A program made the translations under genes and the position numbers. Below the pieces are notes generated by a model. That model saw only the letters and a program-made list of their open reading frames with translations. It had not been told where the DNA came from and searched no databases. Source: Ciceribacter sichuanensis (lineage in GTDB: Bacteria > Pseudomonadota > Alphaproteobacteria > Rhizobiales > Rhizobiaceae). From it: 64,000 nucleotides of DNA. Positions 36,879-46,681 of this stretch are shown here, one piece after another. Positions within the stretch are counted from its first letter, which is position 1, and every line of letters starts with the position of its first letter. The stretch is taken from NCBI RefSeq assembly GCF_024055605.1, contig NZ_JAMXLX010000005.1, forward strand, positions 1 to 64,000, given 5' to 3'.

Positions 36879-38162
36879 TCAGGCTTCGTGCTGAGCCGTA
36901 TCTGGGCGTCCGCTGGAGCGCACCGCAAAGCCCTCGATATAGCCGGGAATGCCGGTCGGATCGAAGACATGCCCATCCATGAAGCGGTCTTCCGGAGCCG
37001 CACCTTCGGTGCGGATATCGGCGTCCGTCGGCAGTCCCGCATTGCCTAGCGCTGCCCGGTAAAGGTCGGGCCGGAAGGCAGATGCGGCAGCCTTGGTGCC
37101 GGCCTCGCTGTATTCGGCCTGTCCCCAGCGGATCATTTGGCTGTAGATCCACAGCGCCTGGCTTGGCCGGGGGTAATTGGCGTGTTCTTTGTGGAAGAGG
37201 AAATAGTCCGGAATGACCCGGACGTTACCCTTGGCGTCGAGGCTGAATTCGCCGGACAGGACGCGCCGGATGATATTGACGGGCGCTGCGATGAAGCGCG
37301 GGCCGGCCAGCAGTTCGGCAAGCGCGTCGTGGTTTTCAGGGGCATCGCACCAGCGGGCCGCCGCATCGAGCGCGACGATGAGGCGCGACACCGTTTCCGG
37401 ATGGCCTTCTGCCCATTCCGGCCGCATGCCGATCACCTTTTCCGGTGCGGAGGGCCAGATATCCTGCTTGGCAGCGACGATGCGGCCGACACCCCGTTCC
37501 GAGGCGACCATGTTCCACGGCGCGCCGACGCAGAAGCCGTCGATGGCGCCCGCGGCCAGCGCGTCGGAGGTCAGGGGCGGCGGGACGACAACGAGCTTGA
37601 CATCTTCGTCCGGATCGATGCCGCCCGCTGCCAGCCAGTAACGGAATTCATAGTTGTGGGACGAAAACGGATAGGTCATGCCGAGCGTCGGCAGGGGCTC
37701 TCCACGCGTTCTCATGTCCGAGAGCACTCGGGCGAGCGCACGGGCATTGTCGAGGGCGCTTGCCGTTTCCGTCAGGTCTGCCGCTGCCTGCATCCGTTCG
37801 TAAAGCCGCAGAGAGAGGGTAATGGCATTGCCGCCCCGTCCCAACGAAAAGGGCGCAATCGTCGGCGATGGATTGGAGCCTAGTCCCAGCATGGAGGCGA
37901 CCGGCATGGGCGAGAGCATGTGGGCGATGTCGAACTGGCGGAAGGCGAGGCGATCGCGGACGTTTGCCCAGGAAACGTCACGCACCAGATCGAGGTGCAG
38001 ACCTTCCTTTTCGGCAAAGCCGCATTCGGCGGCAGCGATCAGGATCGAGGCGTCCATCAGCGGGATGAAGCCGGCACGGAGCGTTTTCGGTTCGCTCGCA
38101 TTGCCGATTGCAGGAGCGGGCCGTCCCGCCTTGATGTCTGCCGTTTTCGTCATCTCATTCAC
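36879..38162 (-). CDS. nasS: Nitrate sensor NasS (cytoplasmic NrtA-like protein)
   Basis: A 427-residue homologue of NrtA (LRAGFIPLMDASILIAAAECGFAEKEG, HMLSPMPVASMLGLG, WLAAGGIDPDEDVKLV, AIDGFCVGAPWN) but without a signal peptide, so it stays in the cytoplasm. NasS proteins bind NasT when nitrate is absent and release it when nitrate or nitrite binds. It lies 39 bases downstream of nasT and upstream of the leader it is thought to control. Confidence 0.9.
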   Translation of the reverse strand: MNEMTKTADIKAGRPAPAIGNASEPKTLRAGFIPLMDASILIAAAECGFAEKEGLHLDLVRDVSWANVRDRLAFRQFDIAHMLSPMPVASMLGLGSNPSPTIAPFSLGRGGNAITLSLRLYERMQAAADLTETASALDNARALARVLSDMRTRGEPLPTLGMTYPFSSHNYEFRYWLAAGGIDPDEDVKLVVVPPPLTSDALAAGAIDGFCVGAPWNMVASERGVGRIVAAKQDIWPSAPEKVIGMRPEWAEGHPETVSRLIVALDAAARWCDAPENHDALAELLAGPRFIAAPVNIIRRVLSGEFSLDAKGNVRVIPDYFLFHKEHANYPRPSQALWIYSQMIRWGQAEYSEAGTKAAASAFRPDLYRAALGNAGLPTDADIRTEGAAPEDRFMDGHVFDPTGIPGYIEGFAVRSSGRPDTAQHEA

Positions 38163-38201
38163 TCCGGTTCCTCCGGGCGGCGGCCTTCGTCGAGGCCGGC
38201 A

Positions 38202-38789
38202 TCACATCAGGAGACCCGCCGCGGTCACCACGCTCTGGGCGATCTCGGCAAGCTTCTTCTTCTCGTTCATGGCCGTCTGGCGCAGCAGCGCGAAAGCTTC
38301 CTCTTCCGACAGTCCGCGCATCTTCATCATGATACCCTTGGCGCGCTCGATCACCTTGCGCTCTTCCAATGCGCTCCTGGCATCGGCCAGTTCCCGCTGC
38401 AGGCGGCTGAAGGCGTTGAAGCGGCTGACCGCCATGTCGAGGATCGGCTTCACCCGCTCCTTCTTCAGGCCATCGACGATATAGGCCGAGACGCCGGCGT
38501 CCACCGCAGCCTCAATCGAGGCTGTGTCGGATCGGTCGACGAACATCGCAATCGGACGGCTCACCGTCCGCGTCAGCTGGAAAAGATGTTCCATCATGTC
38601 GCGATTGGGGCTCTCGATATCGATGATGATCACATCGGGCTGCAGCGTCTCGATGATCCGGGCGATCCCGTTTACCTCGTGCACGACGGTGACATGCTCG
38701 TGCCCCGCCTCGCGCAGGCCCTCTTCGATTATGGAGGCGCGGATGGCGTTTTCGTCGATCACGAGAATGGTGAGATCGGGATGCGTCAT
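38202..38789 (-). CDS. nasT: ANTAR-domain antiterminator NasT
   Basis: A 195-residue regulator with an N-terminal response-regulator-like domain (TILVIDENAIRASII, with D57 in VIIIDIESPN) and a C-terminal ANTAR RNA-binding domain (ALEERKVIERAKGIMMKMRGLSEE, written here as its core). NasT frees nitrate operon transcription by binding paired hairpins in leader RNA. The ATG at 38789 is chosen by homology to family starts; the ribosome binding site is poor. The candidate target is the leader upstream of nrtA. Confidence 0.92.
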   Translation of the reverse strand: MTHPDLTILVIDENAIRASIIEEGLREAGHEHVTVVHEVNGIARIIETLQPDVIIIDIESPNRDMMEHLFQLTRTVSRPIAMFVDRSDTASIEAAVDAGVSAYIVDGLKKERVKPILDMAVSRFNAFSRLQRELADARSALEERKVIERAKGIMMKMRGLSEEEAFALLRQTAMNEKKKLAEIAQSVVTAAGLLM

Positions 38790-38894
38790 GGGGTCATAGA
38801 TGACGCAGTGCGGAAAACTTGGCAAGCGGAATGCTTAAAACATGCGCTTGCTATTCGCTTGCATAAAAAGTCGGCTTCATTGGTGCCGATCCGT

Positions 38895-39452
38895 CTATTT
38901 GCGGGCAGCGTCTCCAGATCCCCGACCGAGCGCGGTTGCGATCAGAATGGCGAAATCGCCGGCAAAGGAGCGCCGGTCGATGTATTGCCTGTCGGCCGCC
39001 GCCAGTCTTGCGGGTTCGGACATGTCGATGCCGGCGAGCTGGGCGCTGCCGGTAATGCCGGGACGGACGGAAAATACGCCCTGTCTGCGGCGCTCGCTGA
39101 TCATTTCCGCTTGACTTGGCAGGCAGGGGCGGGGGCCGACGAGGCTCATTTCGCCCTTGATGACATTGAGCAGTTGGGGCAGTTCGTCCAGCTTGTAGGC
39201 GCGCAGCCAGCGTCCGACCGGCGTGATCCAGGCGGTGGACGCGTGATGGGAGGCTACATCCGGGGTGCCGGTGGCCATGGTGCGGAACTTGTAGCATTGG
39301 AAGGGCACTTCGTTGCGCCCTACCCGCGTCTGGATGAAGAGCGCCGGTCCCGGCGAGGTACGACGAATGAGAATGGCAACGACCGCCATGATCGGGCTGG
39401 TCAGGATCAGTCCGACCAGCGCGGCGGAGAAGTCGAACAGGCGTTTCATCAT
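38895..39452 (-). CDS. Undecaprenyl-phosphate sugar phosphotransferase, short PglC-like type
   Basis: A 185-residue polyprenol-phosphate hexose-1-phosphate transferase. One membrane helix at residues 10-30 is followed by the catalytic domain: SPGPALFIQTRVGRN, FQCYKFRTM, and the conserved DELPQLLNVIKGEMSLVGPRP. It lacks the four-helix N-terminal region of WbaP/WcaJ, so it is the minimal monotopic type. It should load the first sugar of a surface polysaccharide repeat. Its start overlaps the stop of the ligase-like gene. Confidence 0.9.
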   Translation of the reverse strand: MMKRLFDFSAALVGLILTSPIMAVVAILIRRTSPGPALFIQTRVGRNEVPFQCYKFRTMATGTPDVASHHASTAWITPVGRWLRAYKLDELPQLLNVIKGEMSLVGPRPCLPSQAEMISERRRQGVFSVRPGITGSAQLAGIDMSEPARLAAADRQYIDRRSFAGDFAILIATALGRGSGDAARK

Positions 39453-40771
39453 CTTGAACCGGCGGCCTCTGGGCTTGTCTTGTTCAGGAAGGATATGGCG
39501 AACACGGCTGCGGCCATGACCATGAAAAAGGACTCCCCGAGCGCCAGCCGATTATTCGAATTGCTGAAAAGTGTCACCATAAAAAAGACGGCCAGAACAT
39601 AGGCACACATCAGCGTGCTGTGGCTGATGACCTTTCGCCGGTAGGCTTCGCTCAACCGGCGCCAGGAGATCACGACGCTGATGCCCAGAAGCGTCAAACC
39701 GAAGAAGCCATGGCGAACCAGGATTTCAAGGTAGCCGTTGTGCAGCAGAACGTAGCGAGTGCCGCCATAGCTCGTCTGGCGCCAGAGCCGCAACCAGTCA
39801 TTGCCATGACCGAAAAGCGGAGCCATGGTGATCAGCTCCAGCGCATTGGACCACAATTCAAGACGCTCACGCATAGAATCGGGCGTTTCAGGCGCTTCGA
39901 TCGCCGAACGCATGGCGCCTTCGATGCTTGGCGCTTCCAGCGCGTTTTCCGACAGGTTTACGGCGGCATCGAAGGTTGGTCCTGCAAATTCCTCGATGTT
40001 GTCCTGCACGGTGAAAAGGCCGACGGCCAGGAGCGCGAAAGCACCGCCGAGGAGGGGAACGATATAACGTCTGTGCTGATGCAGGAAGGAGGTTGCCGCC
40101 ATCACCACGACGGTAAAGATCAGCGCCAGCCAGACGCCCTTGGACTTGGCGCCATAAATGTTGAAGAGCCCGAGAGCGATGGTCAGGGAGCCGACGACAA
40201 GGATTGCAGGTCGTTTCCAGCCGGCCAGCTTTCCGGTTTCCGAGGCCTCCAGCATCCAGTAGAACGCACCGATCACGATCAGTCCGCAGCCGATGGCGCT
40301 ATGGATCGGGTTGTTGTGGAAAAGTGGGAAGGTCCGCTCGCCTGCCAATATGCCGGAATAGTCGGTCGACACGATCAGCGCAGCGAGGGCTATTGCCATG
40401 AACAGGCTGATGGCCGGGAAAACGTATTGGCGACTGGAATAGAGCGCAATTCCCAGGCCAGGAAAGAAGATCGGGAAGACATAGAGCCATTCCGATGTGC
40501 CTTTTTCGTCCAGCACGAAAACACCGTAGGCGAAACGGAAGAAGGCGTAGATCCCCCATGCAATGCAGAGATAGGCGAAATAGTCGCCCTTCAGCAGGCG
40601 GTAGTTTTCCCTGAAGAAGAGAAAACCGACTGCAACCAGCGCCAGTGCGGTGTAGCGATAGGTGTCGCTTTCAACGACCGGAGCGGAGATCATTCCCACC
40701 CAGAGGAGCATAAGCACATAGGGTGACCAGCTCCAGTTGCGGAGTTTCTCTATGACTGTGTTGCTGGTCAT
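39449..40771 (-). CDS. O-antigen ligase / polymerase-like membrane protein
   Basis: A 440-residue protein with 10-12 predicted membrane helices and the Wzy_C/RfaL-type region (FHNNPIHSAIGCGLIVIG; then LFGHGNDWLRLW and VLLHNGYLEILVRHGFFG). These are the loop residues that handle lipid-linked glycans. It either polymerises a capsule/EPS repeat or ligates O-antigen to lipid A core; sequence alone does not decide. It overlaps the glycosyltransferase gene by ATGA at its start and the sugar transferase at its end. Confidence 0.85.
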   Translation of the reverse strand: MTSNTVIEKLRNWSWSPYVLMLLWVGMISAPVVESDTYRYTALALVAVGFLFFRENYRLLKGDYFAYLCIAWGIYAFFRFAYGVFVLDEKGTSEWLYVFPIFFPGLGIALYSSRQYVFPAISLFMAIALAALIVSTDYSGILAGERTFPLFHNNPIHSAIGCGLIVIGAFYWMLEASETGKLAGWKRPAILVVGSLTIALGLFNIYGAKSKGVWLALIFTVVVMAATSFLHQHRRYIVPLLGGAFALLAVGLFTVQDNIEEFAGPTFDAAVNLSENALEAPSIEGAMRSAIEAPETPDSMRERLELWSNALELITMAPLFGHGNDWLRLWRQTSYGGTRYVLLHNGYLEILVRHGFFGLTLLGISVVISWRRLSEAYRRKVISHSTLMCAYVLAVFFMVTLFSNSNNRLALGESFFMVMAAAVFAISFLNKTSPEAAGSR

Positions 40772-41505
40772 AGGGCGTATCTGATCCGGCGCGTGTATTC
40801 GATGGCGCGCATGAGATGGGTGACGAGCCTGCGCGGTCCCTTGAATTTTCGCTCCCTGTAGTCGGCACGGGTGCCGATTTCCGTCATCTTGCTCGTGGTT
40901 GGGCTGAGGCGGGCGATGTTGTCCTTCACCGTGAAGACATTCACGCCGTTGTGCCAGCCGCGTTCCAGCGCAATGTCCAGCGGGTAGCTCATGACCCTGA
41001 TGCTCTGCAGCAGTTTTTCCGCGCCCTTGCGGGTGACGAGGTAGCATGCGGCGGAACCCTGAGGGCCGTGCAGGCAGCGCCCCACCTGATCCCCCAACCG
41101 TGATGTCGCCCTCGAGCGAAACCACCGGGAACGATGATTGAGCAGCTTGACCAGCTCCGCGTCTGGAACGGCCTCGAGGATGGCTTGCGCGCGCTCGATG
41201 AGTTTCGGCGGAACTTCTACATCGTCCTCTATGATGATCGCGGCGGCGTTGTCGCTTTTGAGGAAGGTGGAGAGTGCCTTCAGGTGGCTACGGTAGCAGC
41301 CATACTCTCCGGCCAGCATCAGCCGTCCGTTCTGGCGCAGGAAGGCAGGTTCGTCGATCTCGGTTCTCTGTTCGGCAGGTATGGCGGCCCCGTCAACACC
41401 AGAAACACGCAGAAATTGCATGCCGAGCTGTGCTGCCTGGGCGGTCAGACATCGCCATCTTTCGATGGAACGATCGAGATTTATGACGTAGGCGCCAATT
41501 TTCAT
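40768..41505 (-). CDS. Glycosyltransferase family 25 (LPS biosynthesis type)
   Basis: A 245-residue cytoplasmic glycosyltransferase. It opens with KIGAYVINLDRSIERW, the family 25 signature, has GEYGCYRSHLKAL and the acidic motif IIIEDDVEVP, and ends with PQGSAACYLVTRKGAEKLL. Such enzymes add galactose or related sugars to lipooligosaccharide or exopolysaccharide. It is the first gene of a leftward polysaccharide operon and is divergent from the CapD-type gene. Confidence 0.9.
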   Translation of the reverse strand: MKIGAYVINLDRSIERWRCLTAQAAQLGMQFLRVSGVDGAAIPAEQRTEIDEPAFLRQNGRLMLAGEYGCYRSHLKALSTFLKSDNAAAIIIEDDVEVPPKLIERAQAILEAVPDAELVKLLNHRSRWFRSRATSRLGDQVGRCLHGPQGSAACYLVTRKGAEKLLQSIRVMSYPLDIALERGWHNGVNVFTVKDNIARLSPTTSKMTEIGTRADYRERKFKGPRRLVTHLMRAIEYTRRIRYAL

Positions 41506-41770
41506 TTATCCGCCAATTCCTTAGATCGAGCGCCAGCCTGTCCCAAGGCAAGATCCTTTATATGAGTGGTTGCATTCAGGCAACGAAAATGGAAGCAACA
41601 TGTCCAGTCCCCCTTTCGGGTGAGTTGAGCGAAACATCTACCGTTTCAACCTTTGCTGTTGCGGACGCCCCTGCGGAGTGAGTTAATAACTTGCATTGGA
41701 TTGACTGCGGTGTCAGGGATGGAGACGTGGTTATCCTCTTTTTTTTACAGAGTCTGGTTGGAAATTCCTG
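41506..41770. promoter_or_regulatory. Divergent promoter region of the polysaccharide genes
   Basis: A 265-base gap between the GT25 gene and the CapD-type gene. It is less GC-rich than its flanks and contains a T8 run near 41741. No operator or gene is evident. Confidence 0.4.
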
Positions 41771-43747
41771 ATGGTTTGGGAGCGTTACATACCGGCAGTT
41801 CTCGCTTTTCCCCGGTGGATAAAGCGCTTGCTGGCCCTGACTGTCGATGCGGCACTTTGCGTTCTTACCCTTTGGTTTGCCTTTTGCCTTCGGCTTGATT
41901 CCTGGGGTCCGCTGGCCGGGATACAGCTTGTCACGATCCCGGTTTGCCTTGTCGTCGCCTTGCCGATCTTTATTCGCTTCGGCTTGTACCGCGCGATTTT
42001 CCGTTTCATCGGTTGGGATGCCTATCTGGCGATCATCAAGGCCATATCTCTCTATGGCCTGATTTTCATGACGGTTTTCACCGTCATCAGCGTTCCGGGC
42101 ATCCCGCGTACGGTCGGTATCCTGCAACCGCTGCTGCTGCTGATCGCAGTCGGCATGTCCCGCATGCTCACCCGTTATCTGCTCGGCGGCACATACCGGA
42201 ATATTCTGCGGGAGAAGAGTCTATCGAATGTGCTGATCTATGGCGCCGGATCGATGGGCCGGCAGCTTGGCACCGCCCTCGGAAACGGCACCGAACTGAA
42301 AGTCGTCGGTTATCTGGACGACGACCAGACGCTCTATGGATCCTATATCGGCGGCATCAGGGTCTACGATCCTCGCGACCTCAAGAAGCTTGTCACGAAA
42401 CTGAACGTGAGGACTGTCCTGCTCGCGATGCCCGGAATCGATTCCAAACGGCGCAATGCGGTCATCGAGAGCTTGCGTGGTGCGCGCGTCGCTGTGCGCC
42501 TGTTGCCCAATGTCAGCGAACTGGCGCAGGGTCTCGTCCGCCTTTCTGATTTTCAGGAATTGGCCATCGAGGATCTGCTCGGCCGCCAGTCGGTCGCGCC
42601 GGACAGGACGCTTCTGGCCCGTCATATCCTTGGCAAGGTGGTCATGGTCACCGGTGCCGGCGGCTCGATCGGCAGCGAGCTTTGTCGTCAGATCATGAAG
42701 ATCGGGCCGGAATGCCTGCTCCTGGTCGATCAGAACGAATACGGGCTCTATTCCATCCATGCTGAACTGACGCGGGACGGCCGCGAGGGCGAACATTCTA
42801 TCATACCGCTTCTCGGTTCAGTGCGCGATGAACGGCGCATGCGGGAGATCATGGCGACGTTTCGGCCGCATGCCATCTATCATGCGGCGGCCTACAAGCA
42901 TGTGCCGCTGGTCGAACACAATCCTATCGAAGGGATCAACAATAATATCTTCGGAACGCTGGTGTTGGCCAAGGCTGCAATAGAGATGGGCGTACCGTCC
43001 TTCGTCCTGATCTCCACCGACAAGGCGGTGCGGCCGACCAACATTATGGGTGCCAGCAAGCGGGTCGCGGAACTGGTTCTGCAGGCGCTTGCCCCACAAG
43101 GTGGTTCCACCGTGTTCTCGATGGTGCGCTTCGGTAATGTGCTGGGTTCGTCGGGTTCCGTCGTGCCGCTTTTCCGGCAGCAGATCGCGCAGGGCGGTCC
43201 GATCACGCTGACCCATCCGGAGATGACGCGCTTCTTCATGACGATCCCCGAAGCGTCGCAGCTGGTCATTCAGGCAGGCGCCATGGCGGAAGGCGGGGAT
43301 GTTTTCCTTCTCGACATGGGCGAACCGGTGAAGATCATCGATCTGGCGCGCCGCATGGTGGAGCTTTCCGGCCTCACGGTGCGGGACGAGGATAATCCGG
43401 ATGGTGACATTGCCTTCGAGATGACCGGGCTGAGACCGGCGGAAAAACTCTATGAAGAATTGCTGATCAGCGACAATCCGGAGCCCACGGCGCATCCGCT
43501 GATCATGAAGGCGCATGAGGACTTCCTGCCTTGGCCGGCGCTGGAGAAGGCGCTCAAATCTCTTCAACAGGCGATGGACCGCAGCGATCTGGTGGCGACG
43601 CGCGATCTCATGGGCAAGCTGGTTTCCGGTTATCGCCCCAGCGCCGATATCGTCGATTTCGTGGCTCTGCGTCAGATGGAGCGAACGGATCGTTTCGGCC
43701 CGCTGCCGGAAGACGACGGTTCCGACTTCGGCGGAATGATCCGATGA
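41771..43747 (+). CDS. CapD/FlaA1-type nucleoside-diphosphate sugar epimerase/dehydratase, membrane-anchored
   Basis: A 658-residue protein with four N-terminal membrane helices (residues 15-135), a first Rossmann region (VLIYGAGSMGRQLGTAL) and a C-terminal short-chain dehydrogenase domain (VMVTGAGGSIGSELCRQI from about residue 292). The catalytic region includes ISTDKAVRPTNIMGASKR. Full-length members such as WbpM/PglF are UDP-GlcNAc 4,6-dehydratases; that reaction is likely. It provides a deoxy-amino sugar precursor and overlaps the next gene by ATGA. Confidence 0.9.
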   Translation: MVWERYIPAVLAFPRWIKRLLALTVDAALCVLTLWFAFCLRLDSWGPLAGIQLVTIPVCLVVALPIFIRFGLYRAIFRFIGWDAYLAIIKAISLYGLIFMTVFTVISVPGIPRTVGILQPLLLLIAVGMSRMLTRYLLGGTYRNILREKSLSNVLIYGAGSMGRQLGTALGNGTELKVVGYLDDDQTLYGSYIGGIRVYDPRDLKKLVTKLNVRTVLLAMPGIDSKRRNAVIESLRGARVAVRLLPNVSELAQGLVRLSDFQELAIEDLLGRQSVAPDRTLLARHILGKVVMVTGAGGSIGSELCRQIMKIGPECLLLVDQNEYGLYSIHAELTRDGREGEHSIIPLLGSVRDERRMREIMATFRPHAIYHAAAYKHVPLVEHNPIEGINNNIFGTLVLAKAAIEMGVPSFVLISTDKAVRPTNIMGASKRVAELVLQALAPQGGSTVFSMVRFGNVLGSSGSVVPLFRQQIAQGGPITLTHPEMTRFFMTIPEASQLVIQAGAMAEGGDVFLLDMGEPVKIIDLARRMVELSGLTVRDEDNPDGDIAFEMTGLRPAEKLYEELLISDNPEPTAHPLIMKAHEDFLPWPALEKALKSLQQAMDRSDLVATRDLMGKLVSGYRPSADIVDFVALRQMERTDRFGPLPEDDGSDFGGMIR

Positions 43748-44685
43748 TTCTCATAACCGGGGGAAGCGGTTTCGTCGGTCAGGCGCTGACCCGGGAACTC
43801 GTTCGTCGTGGTCTTCCTTATCAAACGGCAGGGCGGCGCGCGGGTGCATGCGATGTCGTCGTCGGCGAAATTGATGGCTCGACTGACTGGTCGCAGGCGC
43901 TTGCCGGCGTCGATCTGGTCATTCATCTCGCCGCCCGCGTGCATGTGATGAATGACAAGGCGATTGATCCGCTGACGGCGTTCCGCACCAGCAACAGGGA
44001 TGGTACGCTCAATCTCGCGCGCCAGGCTGCGGCTTGCGGCGCGAAGCGCTTCGTCTTCATCAGCACGCTGAAGGTCAACGGCGAGGAAACTCTTCCGGGG
44101 CATCCGTTCCGTGCCGGCGATCCGCCGCAGCCGCTCGATCCCTATGGCGTTTCCAAGCGGGAAGCCGAGGATGGCCTGGCCGAGATTGCAGCCGAGACAG
44201 GCATGGAGGTGGTTTGCATCAGGCCCCCGCTCGTCTATGGGCCGGGTGTGAAGGCCAACTTCGCAGCGCTTCATAAACTGGCGTCGAGCGGTTTTCCGCT
44301 GCCCTTCCGGTCTATCCGCAACAGGCGCTCGATGGTTTATGTCGGCAATCTCGTGGATTTCATCCTGCGCTGCGCCGAGCATCCCGCCGCCGCGAACCGC
44401 ACTTTCCTCGTCAGCGATGGCGACGATGTTTCCCTGCCGGTGTTGATTTCAAGGATCAGGGCATCGCTTGGCAAGCCTGCGCGGCTTTTCCCGGTGCCCC
44501 CCTTCGTGTTCACGCTTGCCGCAAGACTGCTTGGGAAACAGACCTTCGCACAGCGTCTTCTGGGATCGCTGGAGGCGGATATAACGGAGAGCCGCACTGA
44601 ACTCGGCTGGATACCACCCTTCACGATGGCGGACGGCCTGAAGGCGATGGCGTCGGAAGCCGGATTGTCTTCCGGGAAAAGATAA
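43744..44685 (+). CDS. NAD-dependent epimerase/dehydratase (nucleotide-sugar reductase type)
   Basis: A 313-residue extended short-chain dehydrogenase. The NAD-binding glycine motif is ITGGSGFVGQAL; the catalytic serine is in FISTLKVNGE and the YxxxK is YGVSK (residues about 135-139). The C-terminal region (VSDGDDVSLPVLI, LLGSLEADITESRTELGW) resembles WbpV/Gne-type and 4-keto-reductase enzymes found with CapD/WbpM proteins. It probably completes the synthesis of the sugar that the short PglC-like transferase moves. Confidence 0.88.
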   Translation: MILITGGSGFVGQALTRELVRRGLPYQTAGRRAGACDVVVGEIDGSTDWSQALAGVDLVIHLAARVHVMNDKAIDPLTAFRTSNRDGTLNLARQAAACGAKRFVFISTLKVNGEETLPGHPFRAGDPPQPLDPYGVSKREAEDGLAEIAAETGMEVVCIRPPLVYGPGVKANFAALHKLASSGFPLPFRSIRNRRSMVYVGNLVDFILRCAEHPAAANRTFLVSDGDDVSLPVLISRIRASLGKPARLFPVPPFVFTLAARLLGKQTFAQRLLGSLEADITESRTELGWIPPFTMADGLKAMASEAGLSSGKR

Positions 44686-44715
44686 AGCCGGACAGCCATT
44701 TCTGGCTCCCCGGCT
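44686..44715. terminator. Hairpin between convergent genes
   Basis: A two-part stem, AGCCGG (44686-44691) / CCGGCT (44710-44715) outside and AGCCA/TGGCT (44694-44698, 44703-44707) inside with loop TTTC, starts directly after the epimerase stop. It can act as a terminator in either direction, although no T-run follows. Confidence 0.5.
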
Positions 44716-44760
44716 CAGCGGATGCCGGAAGCATTTAGCTTCCCCTGTGGATCCCAAGCC

Positions 44761-44949
44761 TTAGCCGAGACGAACCTTGCTGAAATCCTCGGGCTTGATG
44801 CCGAGCGCACGCAGGTCGTGGCGGTTGGGGTTACGGTGAGCTTCGACAGCGGCGGCTGCGGCACTTGCTGCGCCGAATACTGCGACGGCGCGGCCAAGGA
44901 AGCCCATGCGGATTGCGCCAGTAAGGACAGACATCTTCTTTGCCTTCAT
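44761..44949 (-). CDS. Small protein of unknown function, DUF1127-like C-terminus
   Basis: A 62-residue basic protein. The first half is a hydrophobic/alanine-rich helix (AVAVFGAASAAAAAVEA); the second half HRNPNRHDLRALGIKPEDF resembles the arginine-rich terminal motif of small DUF1127-like proteins common in rhizobia. An ATG 15 bases inside (MSVLTG) is an alternative start. It stands alone and converges on the epimerase gene. The assignment rests on the motif and the length only. Confidence 0.6.
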   Translation of the reverse strand: MKAKKMSVLTGAIRMGFLGRAVAVFGAASAAAAAVEAHRNPNRHDLRALGIKPEDFSKVRLG

Positions 44950-45030
44950 CTTCGTTTGTTTACGAGGTGAAGATGGGCTTTGTTAGCGCATTCTACAATG
45001 GCGTTTCAAACAGTGCTGCCATGCAATAAA

Positions 45031-45063
45031 GAAGGGCCGGAACCCCGGGGGAACCGGCCCTTC
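45031..45063 (-). terminator. Terminator of the tctCBA operon
   Basis: Perfect 10-bp arms GAAGGGCCGG (45031-45040) and CCGGCCCTTC (45054-45063) with a 13-base GC-rich loop. On the minus strand the stem is followed by TTTATTGC, a short T-rich tail. It lies 88 bases beyond the tctA stop. Confidence 0.65.
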
Positions 45064-45150
45064 ATGATTTCCGTCAAATCCGCCACTCCAGCGTTTTGAA
45101 TCTATGCATCGAGCTTTCCGAAAAACGATTCCGATTTTCGGGCCGATGCG

Positions 45151-46668
45151 TCAGTCTTCGCTGGCAGCCAGATGCGAGAGCACCTCGCCTTTGCCGCGTG
45201 CGCGCATGATGAGCGGCAGGATCAGCGCGACGGCGGCGATGGCAAGCAGCACGGCTGCGATCGGTGACGTCACGAGGACCGTCACGTCGCCCTGGCTGAT
45301 CGCCAGCGCGCGGCGAAGCTGCTGTTCCGCCAACGGTCCGAGGATCAGGCCGACGACCACCGGGGCGATCGGATAACCGAAGACGCGCATGGCGTAGCCC
45401 ATCAGACCGAAGGCGAGCAGCATGCCCAGTTCGAACACGGAAGGGTTGGCGCCGATGGTGCCGAGCGTGGCAAAAAGCAGAATGCCGGCATAGAGCCAGG
45501 GCTTCGGGATCGTCAGCAAGCGGACCCAGAGACCGATCAGCGGCAGGTTGAGCACCAGCAGCATGAAGTTGGCGATCAACAGGCTGGCGATGAGGCCCCA
45601 GACGAGCTGCGGATTGGTCGCAAACAGCAGCGGTCCTGGCTGCAGGCCGTATTGCTGGAAGCCGGCGAGCATGATGGCGGCAGTCGCTGTCGTCGGCAGG
45701 CCGAGGGTGAGCAACGGCACGAGCGTACCGGCGGCCGAGGCGTTATTGGCGGCTTCCGGTCCGGCAACGCCTTCGATCGCGCCGTTGCCGAATTCTTCCG
45801 GATGCTTGGTCAGGCGCTTTTCCGTGGCATAGGAGAGGAAGGTGCCGATCTCGGCGCCGCCCGCCGGCATTGCGCCGATCGGGAAGCCGATCAAAGTGCC
45901 GCGCAGCCAGGGTTTCCACGAACGGGCCCAGTCGGTCGCGGTCATCCAGATCGAACCCTTGACGGCCTCGACCTTGTCGGGTCCACGGTCGCCCTGTGCT
46001 GCGAGGAACAGGCTTTCGCCGATTGCGAACATCGCGACGGCGAGCGTCGTCACCTCGATCCCGTCGAGCAGGTCCGGCACGCCGAAGCTCATGCGGGTCT
46101 GGCCGGTCAGCTGGTCGATGCCGACGGTTGCGAGTGTCAGGCCGATGAAAAGCGAGGTGAGGCCGCGCAGGGTCGAATCGCCGAATGCCGAGGACACCGT
46201 GACGAAGGCCAAGACCATCAGGGCGAAGTATTCACGGGGTCCGAAGACCAGGGCGAGCTTGACGATGTATGGCGCGATCAGCGCGAGTGCTACGGTTGCG
46301 ATCAGGCCGGCGACGAAGGAACCGATGGCGGCGGTGGCAAGGGCAGGGCCGCCGCGTCCGGCGCGTGCCATCTTGTTGCCTTCGAGCGCGGTGACGATCG
46401 AGGCGCTCTCGCCCGGCGTGTTGAGCAGGATCGAGGTGGTCGAGCCGCCATACATGCCGCCGTAGTAGATGCCAGCGAACATGATCAGCGATCCGGCGGG
46501 ATCGAGCTTGAAGGTAACGGGCAGAAGCAGGGCGACGGTGAGTGCAGGTCCGATGCCCGGAAGTACGCCGACGGCAGTGCCGAGCGTCACGCCGATCAGG
46601 GCATAGAGAAGGTTCGCCGGCTGTGCGGCGATGGCGAGGCCCTGCAGGAGAAAATCGAAGGTGTTCAT
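45151..46668 (-). CDS. tctA: Tripartite tricarboxylate transporter, large membrane subunit
   Basis: A 505-residue protein with about 12 membrane helices. The TctA family signatures are [40 protein letters not shown] and [20 protein letters not shown]. It forms the Na+- or H+-coupled channel for a carboxylate delivered by the TctC binding protein. It lies 13 bases downstream of tctB. Confidence 0.94.
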   Translation of the reverse strand: MNTFDFLLQGLAIAAQPANLLYALIGVTLGTAVGVLPGIGPALTVALLLPVTFKLDPAGSLIMFAGIYYGGMYGGSTTSILLNTPGESASIVTALEGNKMARAGRGGPALATAAIGSFVAGLIATVALALIAPYIVKLALVFGPREYFALMVLAFVTVSSAFGDSTLRGLTSLFIGLTLATVGIDQLTGQTRMSFGVPDLLDGIEVTTLAVAMFAIGESLFLAAQGDRGPDKVEAVKGSIWMTATDWARSWKPWLRGTLIGFPIGAMPAGGAEIGTFLSYATEKRLTKHPEEFGNGAIEGVAGPEAANNASAAGTLVPLLTLGLPTTATAAIMLAGFQQYGLQPGPLLFATNPQLVWGLIASLLIANFMLLVLNLPLIGLWVRLLTIPKPWLYAGILLFATLGTIGANPSVFELGMLLAFGLMGYAMRVFGYPIAPVVVGLILGPLAEQQLRRALAISQGDVTVLVTSPIAAVLLAIAAVALILPLIMRARGKGEVLSHLAASED

Positions 46669-46681
46669 GCGGGGCTACTCC

